Below are positions 12,969-23,693 of a DNA stretch of 64,000 nt, piece after piece; positions within the stretch are counted from its first letter, which is position 1, and each line of letters starts with the position of its first letter. Below the pieces are notes generated by a model. That model saw only the letters and a program-made list of their open reading frames with translations, searched no databases and was not told the origin of the DNA. Where the stretch lies: assembly GCA_003013855.2 (NCBI GenBank), contig ML058513.1, forward strand, positions 1 through 64,000, in the 5' to 3' direction. The DNA comes from Liriodendron chinense. Taxonomy: Eukaryota > Streptophyta > Magnoliopsida > Magnoliales > Magnoliaceae. The position numbers and the translations under genes are program-made.

Positions 12969-12980
12969 TGGTATCAGAGC
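12969..12980 (+). other. Primer binding site (initiator Met tRNA type)
   Basis: TGGTATCAGAGC, complementary to the 3' end of initiator methionine tRNA, lies two bases downstream of the left LTR. It gives the element's orientation as plus. Confidence 0.85.
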
Positions 12981-13021
12981 TGAAGTTGGAGTGAAATAGA
13001 ATTCAGATATGAGATGAGAAC

Positions 13022-14287
13022 ATGGGATCAAGCATGAGATTCGAAGTAGAGAAGTTCTCCGGCAAAAATAACTTCAAACTATGGAAGGTGAAGATTGAAT
13101 CCCTCCTAGTTCAGCAGGGGCTTGATGAAGCTCTTGGAAAGCAACCTGAGGCTACGAAAGAGAATCAATGTACGAAGCTCGACAAGAAGGCTAAAACCTC
13201 GATCATGTTATGCCTTTGATGATGTCCTCTATAATGCCATGAAGGAGAAGATTACGGCTGATAAGATGGCAAAGTTAGATAAGGTCTATGCCAAGAAATC
13301 TCTTGATAACCGGATGTTTCTGTTGATGCAGTTATTCACCTTGATGATGGTAGAGGAGGCAGATGTGGAGGACCACTTATGCACGTTCAATCGGCTGATT
13401 TGCAAGTTGGTGGAGATAAATGAGCCGATGAATGATGAATATTAAGCATGCATCCTGTTGAATTCTCTTCCAGATTCATATGAGTCATTCAAAGACTCTT
13501 TGTGCGCAGGGAGGAAGACCATCAACGTTGAGACTGTTATCTCAACCCTCCAGTCGAAGGCGATAAGAAAGAAAAGCGGTGACGTGAGTTCTCGTTCTTC
13601 CTCAGAGGCACTGATTATGAGAGGTAGAAGTTTTGAGCATGGCGGGGAATATTCTAAATCAGGATCTAACATCAAGGGCAAAGGGAAAGCCAAGGTGCAA
13701 TGCTGAAATTGTGGTCATGAAGGCCACATAAGAGGGGATTGTCAGAATTTCGAGTTGAAGAAAGATAAGTATGAAAATTCTTCTAAAGATGGAGCTAACA
13801 CCATAGAGGATGGTGGTGATCTTTGTGAAGTTCTGACTATATCCGGCAAGGGATCTCACGTTGAAGAGTGGATCCTGGATTCAGGTACTTCATGTCACGT
13901 TTGTCTTGACCGGAGTTTATTCATGATATACAAGAGTATGATGGTGGATCGGTGTTTGTGGGTGATGGCTACGCTCACAAGGTGTTAGGTATTAGTACAG
14001 TGTGTATTAGGATGTTCGATGAGATTGAACAAGTCCTGGAAGATGTAAGGCATGTCCCCAAGATGAAGAAGAATGTGATCTCTCTTGGTGCACTTGAGGC
14101 AAAAGGGTGCGTATTCATCGACCGCGATCGTTGTTGTAGAGTGATGACGGGGGCACTTGTGTGGATAAAGGCACGGAGGTGTGGCCATATTTACAAGTTG
14201 ATTGAGAGCACGTTTCACGGTGGAGCTGGGAGATCGGTAGCGGGATCCACGGTTGCTCGTATGTGGCAATGCCCAAGGACCACATGA
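13022..14287 (+). pseudogene. Copia gag with zinc knuckle and protease start, broken
   Basis: This is a capsid-like protein of a Ty1/Copia element. It begins near MGSSMRFEVEKFSGKNNF, with the GKNNFKLWK motif typical of Copia gag. Frame changes occur near 13215 and 13450. A CCHC knuckle (CXNCGHEGHIRGDC, about 13700-13745) is interrupted by an in-frame TGA directly after its first Cys. An aspartic protease motif WILDSGTSCHV follows at about 13870-13900. The coding trace continues to KKNVISLGALEAKG and then stops making sense, at the point where integrase should follow. The function would be particle assembly, but the frame is not intact. Confidence 0.8.
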
Positions 14288-14421
14288 GAAGAGAGGAAAG
14301 AGGCGTGAAAGTGCAAGGATAGGGTTGATGGAGGCACGAGAAGCGGTGGAGCTATGATGAAGATGAGATGATGAAGAAAGCGAAAATGTTTTAATTCGAC
14401 GTTTGAAGCCTCGGTAGAGAT

Positions 14422-14729
14422 TATTGGAAGAGCCTTCAAACAGTCATCAAGAAGGTCCCTGGACTATCATCGACTGGTCAGACAGTGGGGGCAGACCGAT
14501 CGGGTGTTTGAGGCGGCCGTGAATCCTTTTGTGTTTTTCCCCTCTTGACTATTTTTTGATAGGTCTAACCGGTCGGCCATATACGCGTTTTCTTATGCAG
14601 ATACGCGGATCTGCTTAAGTTGTTTCTATTTTCGGGTTGTTTGCTATATATATGGCATGTATCCAGACTTAGATGTAATCTTAAGGTGTCCAAGGTTTCC
14701 CAAGTAGATTAGGAAGAAGGGAAGAGTGT

Positions 14730-14781
<52 letters not shown>

Positions 14782-15019
14782 TGAGTTTTCTCTGGATTTT
14801 CCTTGCTTGTGGGCTGTCAATCTCTGTAATCTTCTGAATCATTGGATCGCTTTATATCGTGGTTTTTTACTTGTTGAGGGGTTTTTCCACGTAGAATCGG
14901 ATTGTCTCTTGTGGTTGAATGCTTGTGTGATTGGTTGCGTTGTGTTGCTTGTTAGATTCGAGTATTCTACTGCGTGTGTTTGGCTTTCACTTCTACTGCC
15001 GAAGTTCTTATTCCCAACA
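14422..15019 (+). repeat. Right LTR of the gag-only Copia element
   Basis: It starts TATTGGAAGAGCC (the expected TG has become TA) and ends TTATTCCCAACA. The GA microsatellite lies at about 14733-14779. It is slightly longer than the left LTR, mainly in the GA run and around the CGGTCGGCC segment. Confidence 0.85.
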
Positions 15020-15075
15020 ATATTGTGGATGGGGATTAGCTAGCTATTGACAATGAGATTGGCTAGTGAAGTGAC

Positions 15076-15410
15076 ATCACCAAGTTTTGTGGGTCCACCA
15101 TGATGTATGTGTTGTATCCACGGCTATCCATTTGGAGGGTCATTTCAAGGCATGAGCCAAAAAAATCGAGGTAGATCCAAGGTTCAAGTGGACCCATCAG
15201 AACTATGGGACCATGAGCGAAAGTAGAGGCCGATCTTTGTAGGAAGTTGCTGCACTGGGAACCTAGGTGGGCCCACCACCATGTTTGTGAGAAATCTACC
15301 CTATCCATCCATTTCGTGAGATCATTATAGGACATGCGATCATAAATGAGCCGGATCCAAGACTCAAGTGGGCCAGCACCGATCACTGCAACCCGAATTT
15401 CCGACGTTTC
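15076..15410. repeat. Nested partial foldback repeats (families A and B)
   Basis: A family A left arm (GGTCCACCATGATGTATGTG) runs into a family B left arm (GAACCTAGGTGGGCCCACCA, CCATCCATTTCGTGAGATC). Neither has its opposite arm here. An isolated family B right arm follows at about 15890-15985. Confidence 0.5.
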
Positions 15411-16094
15411 TAGTCCGTTGGATTTTGTTCTTCAAATACACACTATTTCACTTAAACCTGTCATTTTTTATTACAGTTAAGAATCTATTACAAACCTATA
15501 ATCTTCTCCTTCGCTGATCTAATCACATAATTATCCTCTTTAATTAATGAATGTAGAAAAAGTATAGGGTGCAATTGCCTGTCGACCTCAAGGTATCCGG
15601 TTTAATTGCCTACATCAGACATTGGGCTACTATCAGGTTGGTGGGCCGAACATTCATCGGTTCTGGCTAGCATGTGACACGTGTATATGACGAATTTGCT
15701 GTGTAAGCGATTACACTGGATGATTCCTCATGCAAAATAGGGAAGTTATTTGATACTCTGGCAGAGTATGACCTTGATAAGCAGGCACTGAAAAAGTGTA
15801 CATGTTGCATGCATTAACTAGGAACGCAGTCACTAACTCACAGTCCTAAAGTCAAGTTGGTTGAACAATCCGCACCTCTGATTTATGGACTATTTCGTAC
15901 CAAAATGAGCTCAAAAAACGAATGGACGGAGTGAATTTCTCACAAACATCACGGTGGGCCCCACCTAGGTTCCGGTTTACAAATCAACGATGGCTACAGT
16001 TTACAAATCAATGTGATTTTCAAAGCTCCCTGGAATTAAAGATTCCAACAAGTGGGTTTCTCTTATAACTATATTCTTATGTGTGTGGCACCCC
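15411..16094. other. Unassigned DNA with a family B right-arm fragment
   Basis: There is no coding potential that I can support. A family B right arm (AAAAACGAATGGACGGAGTG, CGGTGGGCCCCACCTAGG) occupies about 15895-15970. The remainder is unique sequence. Confidence 0.4.
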
Positions 16095-16480
16095 TGACTG
16101 TGGGGCCCACCTTATTGTTTGTGACTACATCCACGCCGTCCATATGCATTGAAAACATATTTTAGTGTATGATCGAGAAAAAGAAGCAGATCCAAATCTC
16201 GGATGGACCATGGTACAGTAAACTGTAGCAATTGACCATTAAAAACTTCTTGTGGGGCACAAAAGCTTTGGATCAAGATGATATTTCTGTGGCCTCTTCA
16301 TATGGGCCTTTGTTACCTTATCAATAGGTTGGATGGAAAATAAACATTCCAGTGGACTCCATGAAGTTATTAAGGGTGGGGATTCAATCATGACTGTCCA
16401 CCTGAGATCTGGACATGCCTCATTTTTGGGATCATTCCCTAAATTGAGATTTCAAAATGGTTGGGCTGTCTAGATTTACG
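16095..16480. repeat. Foldback repeat family A, near-full copy
   Basis: It runs from GGGGCCCACCTTATTG to TTGAGATTTCAAAATGG, with family central motifs around GGATCAAGATGATATTTC. It abuts the family B element at 16481. Confidence 0.55.
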
Positions 16481-17000
16481 CGCATTGCTGCGGAAGCCTT
16501 TTGCAGACATCTCCTGCGCTCGGAATCTAGGTGGGGCCCACTGTGATGTTTGTGAGAAATCTACGCCGTCCAACCGTTTTGTGAGATCATTTTAGACGTT
16601 GAGACCAAAAATGAACGGAATCCAATACTCAAGTGGACTGCAAACGTGATCATTGAACTTCCACAGTTGAAATATTCATGGGGCCACAGAAGTTTCGAAT
16701 CAGGATAATATTTGTGTTTTCAGTTCATCTCAGTAGGAATGACATTATCAACGGTATGGATGGCATATAAACATCACCGTGGACCCATAGAGGTCTCAAC
16801 GGTAGGAATTTCGCTACCCACCTTTTTCTTTAGTGCGGCCCACTTGAGTATTGGATCCCGTTCATTTTTTGTCTCAACGTCTAAAATGATCTCAAAAAAC
16901 GGTCGGACGGCATAGATTTTTCACAAAAATCACGGTGGGCGCCATCTAGATTCCGAGCGCAGGAGATGCCTGTAAAAGGCTTTCGCAGGCAATCCGCGTC
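16481..17000. repeat. Foldback repeat family B, complete copy
   Basis: This is the best preserved family B copy, about 520 bp. The two arms (about 16481-16630 and 16850-17000) are near-perfect inverted complements: the left reads GCGGAAGCCTTTTGCAGACA and the right reads TGCCTGTAAAAGGCTTTCGC. The loop carries GATAATATTTGTGTTTTC. It has no protein-coding capacity. Confidence 0.75.
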
Positions 17001-17111
17001 CCCGCTCTCCGAATTTCCCTAATGAAGTCACGTCACCAAGTTTTGTGGGCCCCATAATGATGTAGATGTTGTATCCACACCGTTCATCCGTTTGGAAAGA
17101 TCATTTCCGCT

Positions 17112-17517
17112 CAATTTTCAGGTGGGCGGGCGACAGTTTAGAAATCTGACATTTTAGCTTGCCTGCTTACTGGATCAGGTTTGTTTTTAGGATGGCCCAC
17201 CTGCTGAATAAGAACGTATACACGGTCAGAACCTCCTTATGGATGTGTTGGATATTTCACCCGTCAGCCATGCTCGCATTTGCAGTGTATGGTTGCTTCA
17301 TCTGCGTTCTCCTTAGGCGTAGCAAAACTCAGAAACAATTGGGTCGCTAGAATTGTTTTAATAGCCAGTTTATCAGATATCCTGTGGCAAACAGGAGTGA
17401 GATTAGCCTGAACTTTGAGTTAGAACATCTAATCATCTTGCCAACCTAAATGGAAGGCTTGGATCTCATATTGGTGGGTCATATTGGCACATGTGACTGC
17501 GTGTGGAAATGAAGAGT
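17112..17517 (+). other. Duplicated segment of YSL intron 1 (copy 2)
   Basis: It matches copy 1 intron 1 (about 3745-4035), including CAGGTGGGCGGGCGACAG, GCCTGCTTACTGGA and AACAGGAGTGAGAT, and ends at GGAAATGAAGAGTT. Collinear continuations lie at 20870-21290 and 32620-33019. This marks it as part of the intron upstream of exon 2 of YSL copy 2. Confidence 0.75.
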
Positions 17518-17754
17518 TGCAGGGTGGTCGGACGGGCTGCAGGGGTGGTCGAACGGGACTGGGTGACATAGCTGGGGCAGTTGGGGTGCCGGTACAGGGG
17601 TGCTGCAGGGGTTTGCTGATGCAGGAATGGTCGGATCTGTCCAGAGGTGGTGCTGGTGATGAAGGAGATGCTGGATCTGTCAGGGGGTGGTGCCAGAACA
17701 AGATGTGCAACTAAAGATGGTGGATCAGGGTTGAGTTGATTGAGATCGGTGTGA

Positions 17755-17765
17755 CTCTGGTACCA
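17755..17765 (-). other. Primer binding site next to the single Copia LTR
   Basis: On the minus strand this reads TGGTACCAGAG, one base different from the usual initiator-Met primer site. It directly follows the LTR end, so this LTR serves as a 5' LTR for the gag fragment to its left. Confidence 0.7.
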
Positions 17766-17949
17766 TGTAAACAAGGAGAAGACAGGAAAATGGAGAATCC
17801 TCCTTTGGTTTATTGTATATTGAGAGAACCCCAAAGGGTTGAATATGTAGAGATGTACAACCCTATACAAGGTAAATAATAGATGACAGAATTAACTATA
17901 CAAGGAAACAATTAATGTGGCTATACAAAGTATGTGGCTTTGTCTAACA
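17766..17949 (-). repeat. Single 184-bp Copia LTR
   Basis: On the minus strand it begins TGTTAGACAAAGCC and ends CTTGTTTACA. A polypurine tract precedes it and a primer site follows it, so it has a 3' LTR neighbour on one side and a 5' LTR neighbour on the other. Confidence 0.75.
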
Positions 17950-17960
17950 TCCCCCTCAAA
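17950..17960 (-). other. Polypurine tract of the permuted Copia
   Basis: The minus strand reads TTTGAGGGGGA immediately before the LTR, as expected for plus-strand priming at the end of a Copia internal region. Confidence 0.75.
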
Positions 17961-17995
17961 CTGATGCTGGTCATCGATAAGTAGGAGTTTCCTAA

Positions 17996-18397
17996 CTAGA
18001 AATGAGTGACGTGCAAAAGTGAGAGACTTCGTGAGGATGTCTGCAATTTGATCATGAGATGGGACATGAGGAAGAGAAATGAGTCCAGACTGAAACTTCT
18101 CTCGGATGAAGTGACAATCAACCTCAATATGCTTTGTCCGTTTATGAAAAATAGGATTATAGGCAATCTGAATGGCACTGCTACATGGAGTGAAGTTGGA
18201 CTCTGTAGATGAACACCCAAGTCAGAAAGAAGTCCATATAACCAGACAAGTTCACTACAAACGGCTGACATCGCTCGATCTTGATTTGGAAACAGTGGCC
18301 TGCTTCTTACACTTCTAAGAGATGAGAGAAGTGCCAAGAAAGACACAGTAGCTAGTGGTAGACTGTCTTGTGGGAGCGCAACCGGCTCAGTCAGCAT
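17996..18397 (-). pseudogene. Copia RNase H remnant
   Basis: Frame-shifted traces of the Copia RNase H end survive, including SAVCSELVWLYGLLSDLGV. The HTKHIEIDCHFIRE-type segment is read in another frame. It lies between the reverse transcriptase and the polypurine tract, as expected. No continuous frame remains. Confidence 0.6.
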
Positions 18398-18549
18398 CCG
18401 AATAAGCTCGAAGGTCCAGAGTTACCGTTAAGGAGAAGAACAGGGATCGATCCAAAGTTCCACGTAAGTACCGTAAGATGCATACGTAATACCGTAGTCA
18501 TATGAAGAGTCCGATGAGCAGATACAAACTAGCTAACTACTTGGACAGT

Positions 18550-19560
18550 TTAGGCAATATCAGGGCGAGTCATTGTTAAGTAAACCAGACTACCAACCAA
18601 ACGGCGGTATAATGTGAGCTGCGCAAGGAGATCACCATCGTCACGGCCATATTGAACGTTAATTTCTAAGGGAGTCTGAACTGTCTCTTGATCCATCAAT
18701 GAGGCCAAGGCAAAGAGATCCTTGGTATATTTACGTTGGCTAACCAGGATCTCACGTTTAGAACGTGAAAATTCAAGCTCAAGAAAGTATGTCAGATGGC
18801 TAAGATCCTTGATCTTGAAGGATGATTTCAGAACTTCCTTTAATGTTGAGATGCCAGTAGCATCGCTACCAGTTAGGAGTAAGTCGTCAACATATAAGAG
18901 AACAACGACAATTCCACGATCAGTGGTGCGCAAAAATAAGGATGGGTCATAACCACTTTGAGTAAAGCCAACACCCGTAATAACATCGTGAAAGCGTTGA
19001 AACCATGCCTGAGGTGCCTGCTTGAGACTGTACAGAGCTTTCTTTAGGCGACATACCTTATTAGCAGGGATCAAAGAGCCAGGAGGTGGTTTCAAATATA
19101 CTGTTTCTTGGAGGTCTCCATAAAGAAAAGCATTTTTCACATCCATCTGAGCGAGTGGCCAAGAACGAACAAATGATATTGCCAGAAGAGTGCGAAAAGT
19201 TTTCATCTTGGCCATAGGAGCGAATGTCTCATCATAATCAATTCCGTGCTCTTGTTTGTATACCTGAGCGACAAGTCGAGCCTTGTATCGATCCAATGAT
19301 CCACCAAACTTGAGTTTTACAGAATAAATGTATTTACTACTAATTAATTGTTGGTCAGTGGGTCGAGTAACAATGTCCCACGTATGATTATCATCCAATG
19401 CTTCAAGTTCTTCTGCCATAGCCTTCTTCCAACACTCATGAGTGGCTGCCTGAGAGTATGAAGAAGGAATAGACACAGTATCTAGAGTAGCATTCATGGC
19501 AGACATAGAGTATATCAAGCAATTAGGTTGTCGATGTACACGAGCGGAACGACGTATCAA
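18550..19560 (-). pseudogene. Copia reverse transcriptase
   Basis: This is the polymerase domain that copies element RNA into DNA. Over about 336 residues it shows the Copia landmarks: HECWKKAMAEELEALDDNHT, YKARLVAQ, DYDETFAPMAK, the catalytic QMDVKNAFLYGDL and LLYVDDLLLTGSD (the YVDD box), LKQAPQAWF, and YRRLVGSLVYLTMTRPDIA. A TAA stop then replaces the expected aromatic codon after RPDIA. The upstream linker to integrase (19561-19880) is out of frame. The element is inactive. Confidence 0.85.
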
Positions 19561-19888
19561 GATAGGTTATGGATCGGCAACAGGTACAATAGGGAGAGCA
19601 ATAGGTGGTGGATCTGTACATGGTCGTTGTAAATAAACCTGCAACGGACGAGGGAGTATACTCGAGGCAAAAGGAATGTCAGGAAAAATGGTAAGACCAG
19701 GAGAGTTTGGTGTGTACGGAGGAGGAACAGATGAATGAAAAGCAATATGCTTAAGAAAAATAATATGTCATAACATCCGAACACGACGAGAGACCAGACA
19801 TAGCATTAAAAACCCTTCTAAGTTTCTCCAAATCCCAAGTACATCCATTTGACTGATTTTGGGGAGAGTTTGTTACATTCACGTGATG

Positions 19889-20460
19889 CTAGTGAACATA
19901 ACATACACAACCAAAAACATGAAATGTAGAATATGTAGGAAGTAAACTGTTGAGAACAAAGTATGGAGATTTACTATTCAGAACTTTGGTTGGCAGCCGG
20001 TTAATCAAGTAGACTGAATGCATCATAGCTTCCACCCAGAAAGAACGAGGAACACTCATAGCTGTCATCAGGGTATTTGCAGTTTCAACAATATGGCGAT
20101 TCTTTCGTTCAGACACCCCGTTCTGTTATGGAGTATCAGAATAGGTGGTCTGATGAATAATCTCATAACCCTGAAGATATGTAGAAAAATTAGTGGAGAG
20201 ATACTCTCCTCCTGAGTTAGAACGGAGAGTTTGAATTTTTATCCGAAATTGAGTGTCCACCATAGAGTGAAATATTTTGAATTTTTCAAAAACCTGGAAC
20301 TTGGAGTACAAAAAATAAATCCAGGTGTAATGTGTGAAATCATCGATGAATATAACATAATTTCGTAATCGAGAGAGTGACATAATTGGTGAAGACATAT
20401 GATGCACTAGCTCAAACTTAAATGATGATTTTGTAGTACTGAGAGGAAAGGGAATGCACT
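19889..20460 (-). pseudogene. Copia integrase core
   Basis: This is the DDE recombinase of Copia. Minus-strand traces run from a zinc-finger remnant (LDYSCSSC, near 20490) through YVIFIDDFTHYTWIYFLYSK and LRSNSGGEYLSTNF. The second Asp of the triad appears changed (RSNSGGE for RSDNGGE-type). They continue to ERKNRHIVETANTLM and SFWVEAMMHSVYLINRLPT. A stop near 20125 separates the two readable blocks. Confidence 0.8.
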
Positions 20461-20639
20461 TGCTTTTTTAAAGATAACAGGAAGAACAAGAATAATCCAA
20501 ATTATTTTTATTAATAGAAATGTTCCCTAACATGCCAGAAGAAAATAACTGGGGGTGGTCGGACAGGCTTGGTTTGGTCGGACAGGGGACTAGGGGTGGT
20601 CGGACAGGGCTGGGGGCTGCGGACGGGGCTGCAGGGGTG

Positions 20640-20810
20640 GTTTTAATGGTGGAAGTTCAATCCCCACTGTTTTCTTGTGGTGTGGTACACCTGAGATTTG
20701 GATCTGTCTCATTTTTGGGCTCGTGCCTTAAAATAAGATGGAAAAATGGATGGACGGTGTGGATAAAATACATACATCATGATGGGGCCCACAGAGATTT
20801 GAAACCACCC
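20640..20810. repeat. Right half of a family A foldback repeat
   Basis: It runs from TTTTAATGGTGGAAGTTC to CATCATGATGGGGCCCAC. The left half is absent at the other side of the permuted Copia element. Confidence 0.55.
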
Positions 20811-20869
20811 CTTATGCTAGTCCTAGTGGGACTAGCTGATCCGCGCCCGTTATTAACTCGGTAGAAGAG

Positions 20870-21290
20870 CCCTAGAGCACTAATGAAAATCCTTCGTACT
20901 CTTGGAGGGTATTACCATCCATACTCACCCTGCTGCTCTTCTACCACACATCCACTCCAATCCAAACCGTACAAAATAGTGGCCATCATGTGGATGGTTT
21001 ATAACAGGCACACATCCACCTCATTCCAAACTATTCAAAAGTGGGCCTCATGTGGATGGTTCATAAAATAACATCCAAATTGAGAAAGGTGGACCACAAT
21101 AAATGGTTAAGATAAGACACAATCATTTGTGAAAAATCCAGCAGCGTGAATTTTGAACCGTTAGGTATTGAAATCCATGATTATCCCTGATTTCAAATCT
21201 AATGTGGATTGAAAATTTTCTAAAGGTTGTGCAAATCTTGAATTTTAGACCGGCTTGTTTGGTTCGCGGGATTAAATGGTACGGTAGAAT
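20870..21290 (+). other. Duplicated segment of YSL intron 1 (copy 2), second piece
   Basis: It matches copy 1 at about 4150-4500: GAAAATCCTTC, ACATCCACTCCAATCCAAAC, GTGAAAAATCCAGCAGCG and GCTTGTTTGGTTCGCG. A short internal stretch (20970-21110) is duplicated relative to copy 1. Confidence 0.7.
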
Positions 21291-21544
21291 TAACAATATT
21301 GTTGCACAATGATTGTCTGAAAATACTTTGACCGTCCAACGCCATGTTTGGACCAAATTCTTCCTTAGATTCAATGAAATTAAAGGAAAGGAAAGAAAGT
21401 TAATGACGTTTGGAAGCCAAATTGGTTCGAAAAGGTTCCCTCGAAGAACCATAAGAAATAATAATGTTTCATTTCTTATGTTTTCTCGTGTACAAGGGCT
21501 CACCGAGAACTGTGTTGCCTTCCCCATGAGCCCACTTTAATGTG

Positions 21545-21830
21545 ATGCATCCTAGATCCACGTCATCCGTCCATTTCTTTGCAACATTTTAGTGCACAAC
21601 CAAAAAATGAAATAGATCTCAGTCTCAAGTGGACCATACTATAAAAAATAATAGTGATTGAACACCTACCATTAAGAACTTCCCATTACTTCCTGTAGTA
21701 TGGTCCCACATGAGTCTTCAATCTCCCTTCTTTTTGGATTCACGCCCTAAAATGATCCATCAAAGTAGATGGACAGTAAGGATAAAAAATAACATCACGA
21801 GGGCCACAAACCCCTGACAGAACTGTATGT
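21545..21830. repeat. Foldback repeat family A copy
   Basis: Arms around ATCCTAGATCCACGTCATCC and TAGATGGACAGTAAGGAT are inverted complements, with the family core AATAGTGATTGAACACC between them. Confidence 0.55.
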
Positions 21831-21887
21831 CTCTAACTATGTCCTGGGACGCCGATTAGCTACTCTCAGCGAGAACGCTAGTTCTGT

Positions 21888-22310
21888 TAGCCCCACCATA
21901 ATGTATGTATTGTATCCATATTGTCCATCCTTTTGGAGAGATCATTTTAGGGTATAAACCAAAGAATTAGGCAGATCCAAAGCTCAAGTGGACCCCACCA
22001 CAGAAAACAATGCAACAGTGACGCCGACTGTTGAAACATTCCTAGGGCCCACCATGATTTTTTTTTTTTTAATCCAACCTCTTCTTAAGTTAAGACAAAC
22101 ATGGACCAAGCAAAAACACAAATATATGCTTAATCCAAAACTTTTGTGGCCCCCAATAAGTTTTTAATTGCAAGCGTTCAATCCTCATTGTTTCCGTGGT
22201 GGGTCCACTTGAGACTTGGATCTGCCTCATTCTTTGGCTCTTACCCTAAAATGATCTCTTCAAATGGATGGACGGAGCGTATACAACACATACTTCATGG
22301 TGGGGTCCAC
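21888..22310. repeat. Foldback repeat family A, full copy
   Basis: It runs from GTTAGCCCCACCATAATG to CTTCATGGTGGGGTCCACAG. Both arms are well preserved, with a central GCTTAATCCAAAACTTTTG. Confidence 0.65.
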
Positions 22311-22449
22311 AGAAGCTGTTGACGTGATGCTGTCAGTTGCTAATCTGCGTCCCTATGTGGTGGTGGCCGTAGTACACGATTCGCATCCGTCGGCTCTGTT
22401 TTCTTGTCATGGAAACGTGGATGCATGTTGGTGCTGGAAAAAGCTCTGT

Positions 22450-22875
22450 GCGCCCACATAATGTATATGTTTTATCCATGCCATCCATCCGTTTTTCCAG
22501 CTCATTTTAGGGCATGAGCCCCAAAATAAAGTAATTCAAATCTCTAGTGGACCACAATATAGGAAACAGTGGTGATTGAATGCCACCATTAAAGATTTCT
22601 CGAGGGCCAGCAAAGTTTTGAATCAAGCTAATATTTGTGTTTTCCCTTGGTATACATTTGTTTGACCTAATCAACCAAGTTGGATGTGAACTTAAACAAT
22701 TTGATCGGCCTTATAAAGTTTAAAGATGGGTGTTCAACCAACATTATTTTCCATAGCATGGTCCACTGAGATTTGGATATGCTTCATTTTTTAAATCATG
22801 CTATAAGATGAGTTGACAAAATGAATGAATGGAGTGGATAAAATACACATCATGATGGCCCCATGGATCTTTTCC
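22450..22875. repeat. Foldback repeat family A, full copy
   Basis: It runs from GCGCCCACATAATGTATATG to ACACATCATGATGGCCCC and includes the family core GTTGGATGTGAACTTAAAC. Confidence 0.65.
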
Positions 22876-22975
22876 AGCACCAACTAGTAGGGCATGGAGC
22901 GAAAGGGTAACTGTTGTGTCCTATTGAAATAGGGTTCATGAGGCCCACCTTAATGTATATAATCTACATCCATGT

Positions 22976-23677
22976 TGTTTACGTCAGATTTTGTAACAGG
23001 GTCCTCCAGAGGTTCACCTTTCCTTGCGAACGATTTCCTCCTGACCTAAAAGAGAAAAAGGAAAACTATGGGTGGCCAGCGCTCAGCCGTTGGCCCTCCA
23101 ATGCTTAAGTTAGATAGGATAAGATTGAAGGAAAGCAAATATACGATTCTTTGAGTCAATAAATGTGTGCCTCCTTATTGATGAAACCATCCCTTTATAT
23201 AAATCCGAGTGTCCCACTCTATTACGCAAGATCTCAAGATTATTACGGATTTCATGAGATAGGATGTTTATCCTGCTTATCCTTAGATAAATGAATAGTT
23301 TGATTCAACTACCCATCTGGTTACATTCCTTGATAATGATCCCTCGAGATACAGAACCGCAAGCGAAGATAAGCCCAAATCCGACCTATACGGGCTGCTG
23401 GTACTCTGAGACGAGAGAGCTAATCTTGTCAAGAGTGCTCACATTTCTCAGGAGTGCTCGCATTTAGGATTTGCACGACGAGCACGAGCCGGGCTGCTCG
23501 CATATTGGGATGCGACCCCTCGCGACGAGCACGAGCCGGGCTGCTCGCATTTCTCCGGATGCGACCCCTCGCGATGAGCACGAGCCGGGCTACTCGTATT
23601 TCTCCGGATGCGACCCCTCGCGACGAACACGAGCCGGGCTGCTCGCATTTCTCCGGAGGCCAAATTTATATATAACA
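22976..23677 (-). repeat. Left (3') LTR of the Tat element
   Basis: It is 702 bp with TG/CA ends. Its element-5' part (at the right in plus coordinates) carries tandem GC-rich units (about 23455-23660). It differs from the other LTR at scattered bases, for example CCAGCGCTCAG against CCGGCACCCAG. Confidence 0.9.
23455..23660. repeat. 47-49 bp tandem repeat inside the Tat LTR
   Basis: Units begin near 23493, 23540, 23589 and 23638 with GCTGCTCGCATTTCTCCGG, continue GATGCGACCCCTCGCGACGA and finish GCACGAGCCGG. The same array occurs in the other LTR at about 32190-32396. It is GC-rich against an AT-rich flank. Confidence 0.85.
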
Positions 23678-23693
23678 ACTTCCCCCCAAACCC
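23678..23693 (-). other. Polypurine tract of the Tat element
   Basis: The minus strand reads GGGTTTGGGGGGAAGT directly before the 3' LTR. Confidence 0.8.

Larger units (their letters stand above)
12393..15019 (+). mobile_element. Non-autonomous Copia-type LTR element, gag only
   Basis: This is a 2.6 kb element with LTRs of 574 and 598 bp, TGTTGG/CCAACA ends and a perfect 5-base target duplication ATATT (12388-12392 and 15020-15024). The primer site TGGTATCAGAGC sits two bases inside the left LTR. The interior encodes only a broken gag with a zinc knuckle and the start of protease. Integrase, reverse transcriptase and RNase H are missing, so mobilisation would need proteins from a relative. 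A related solo LTR lies at 51695-52326. Confidence 0.85.
17518..20640 (-). mobile_element. Copia element in permuted order around a single LTR
   Basis: Read on the minus strand the order is: GC-rich proline-coding gag repeat (about 20640-20555), integrase core, reverse transcriptase, RNase H remnant, polypurine tract, one 184-bp LTR, primer site, gag start, GC-rich gag repeat (to 17518). Both outer ends fall in the same gag repeat and share GGGCTGCAGGGGTGGT. No LTR lies at either border. This order fits insertion of a one-LTR circle opened in gag, or a recombined tandem pair. Much of gag and protease is deleted. Confidence 0.7.

Noticed and set aside
16712..16915. 67-codon open frame in the family B repeat
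   Set aside because: It lies wholly in the inverted repeat and is not conserved among other copies.
23493..23660. CRISPR-like spacing of repeats in the LTR
   Set aside because: Units are directly adjacent without spacers, occur in both LTRs, and the genome is eukaryotic.
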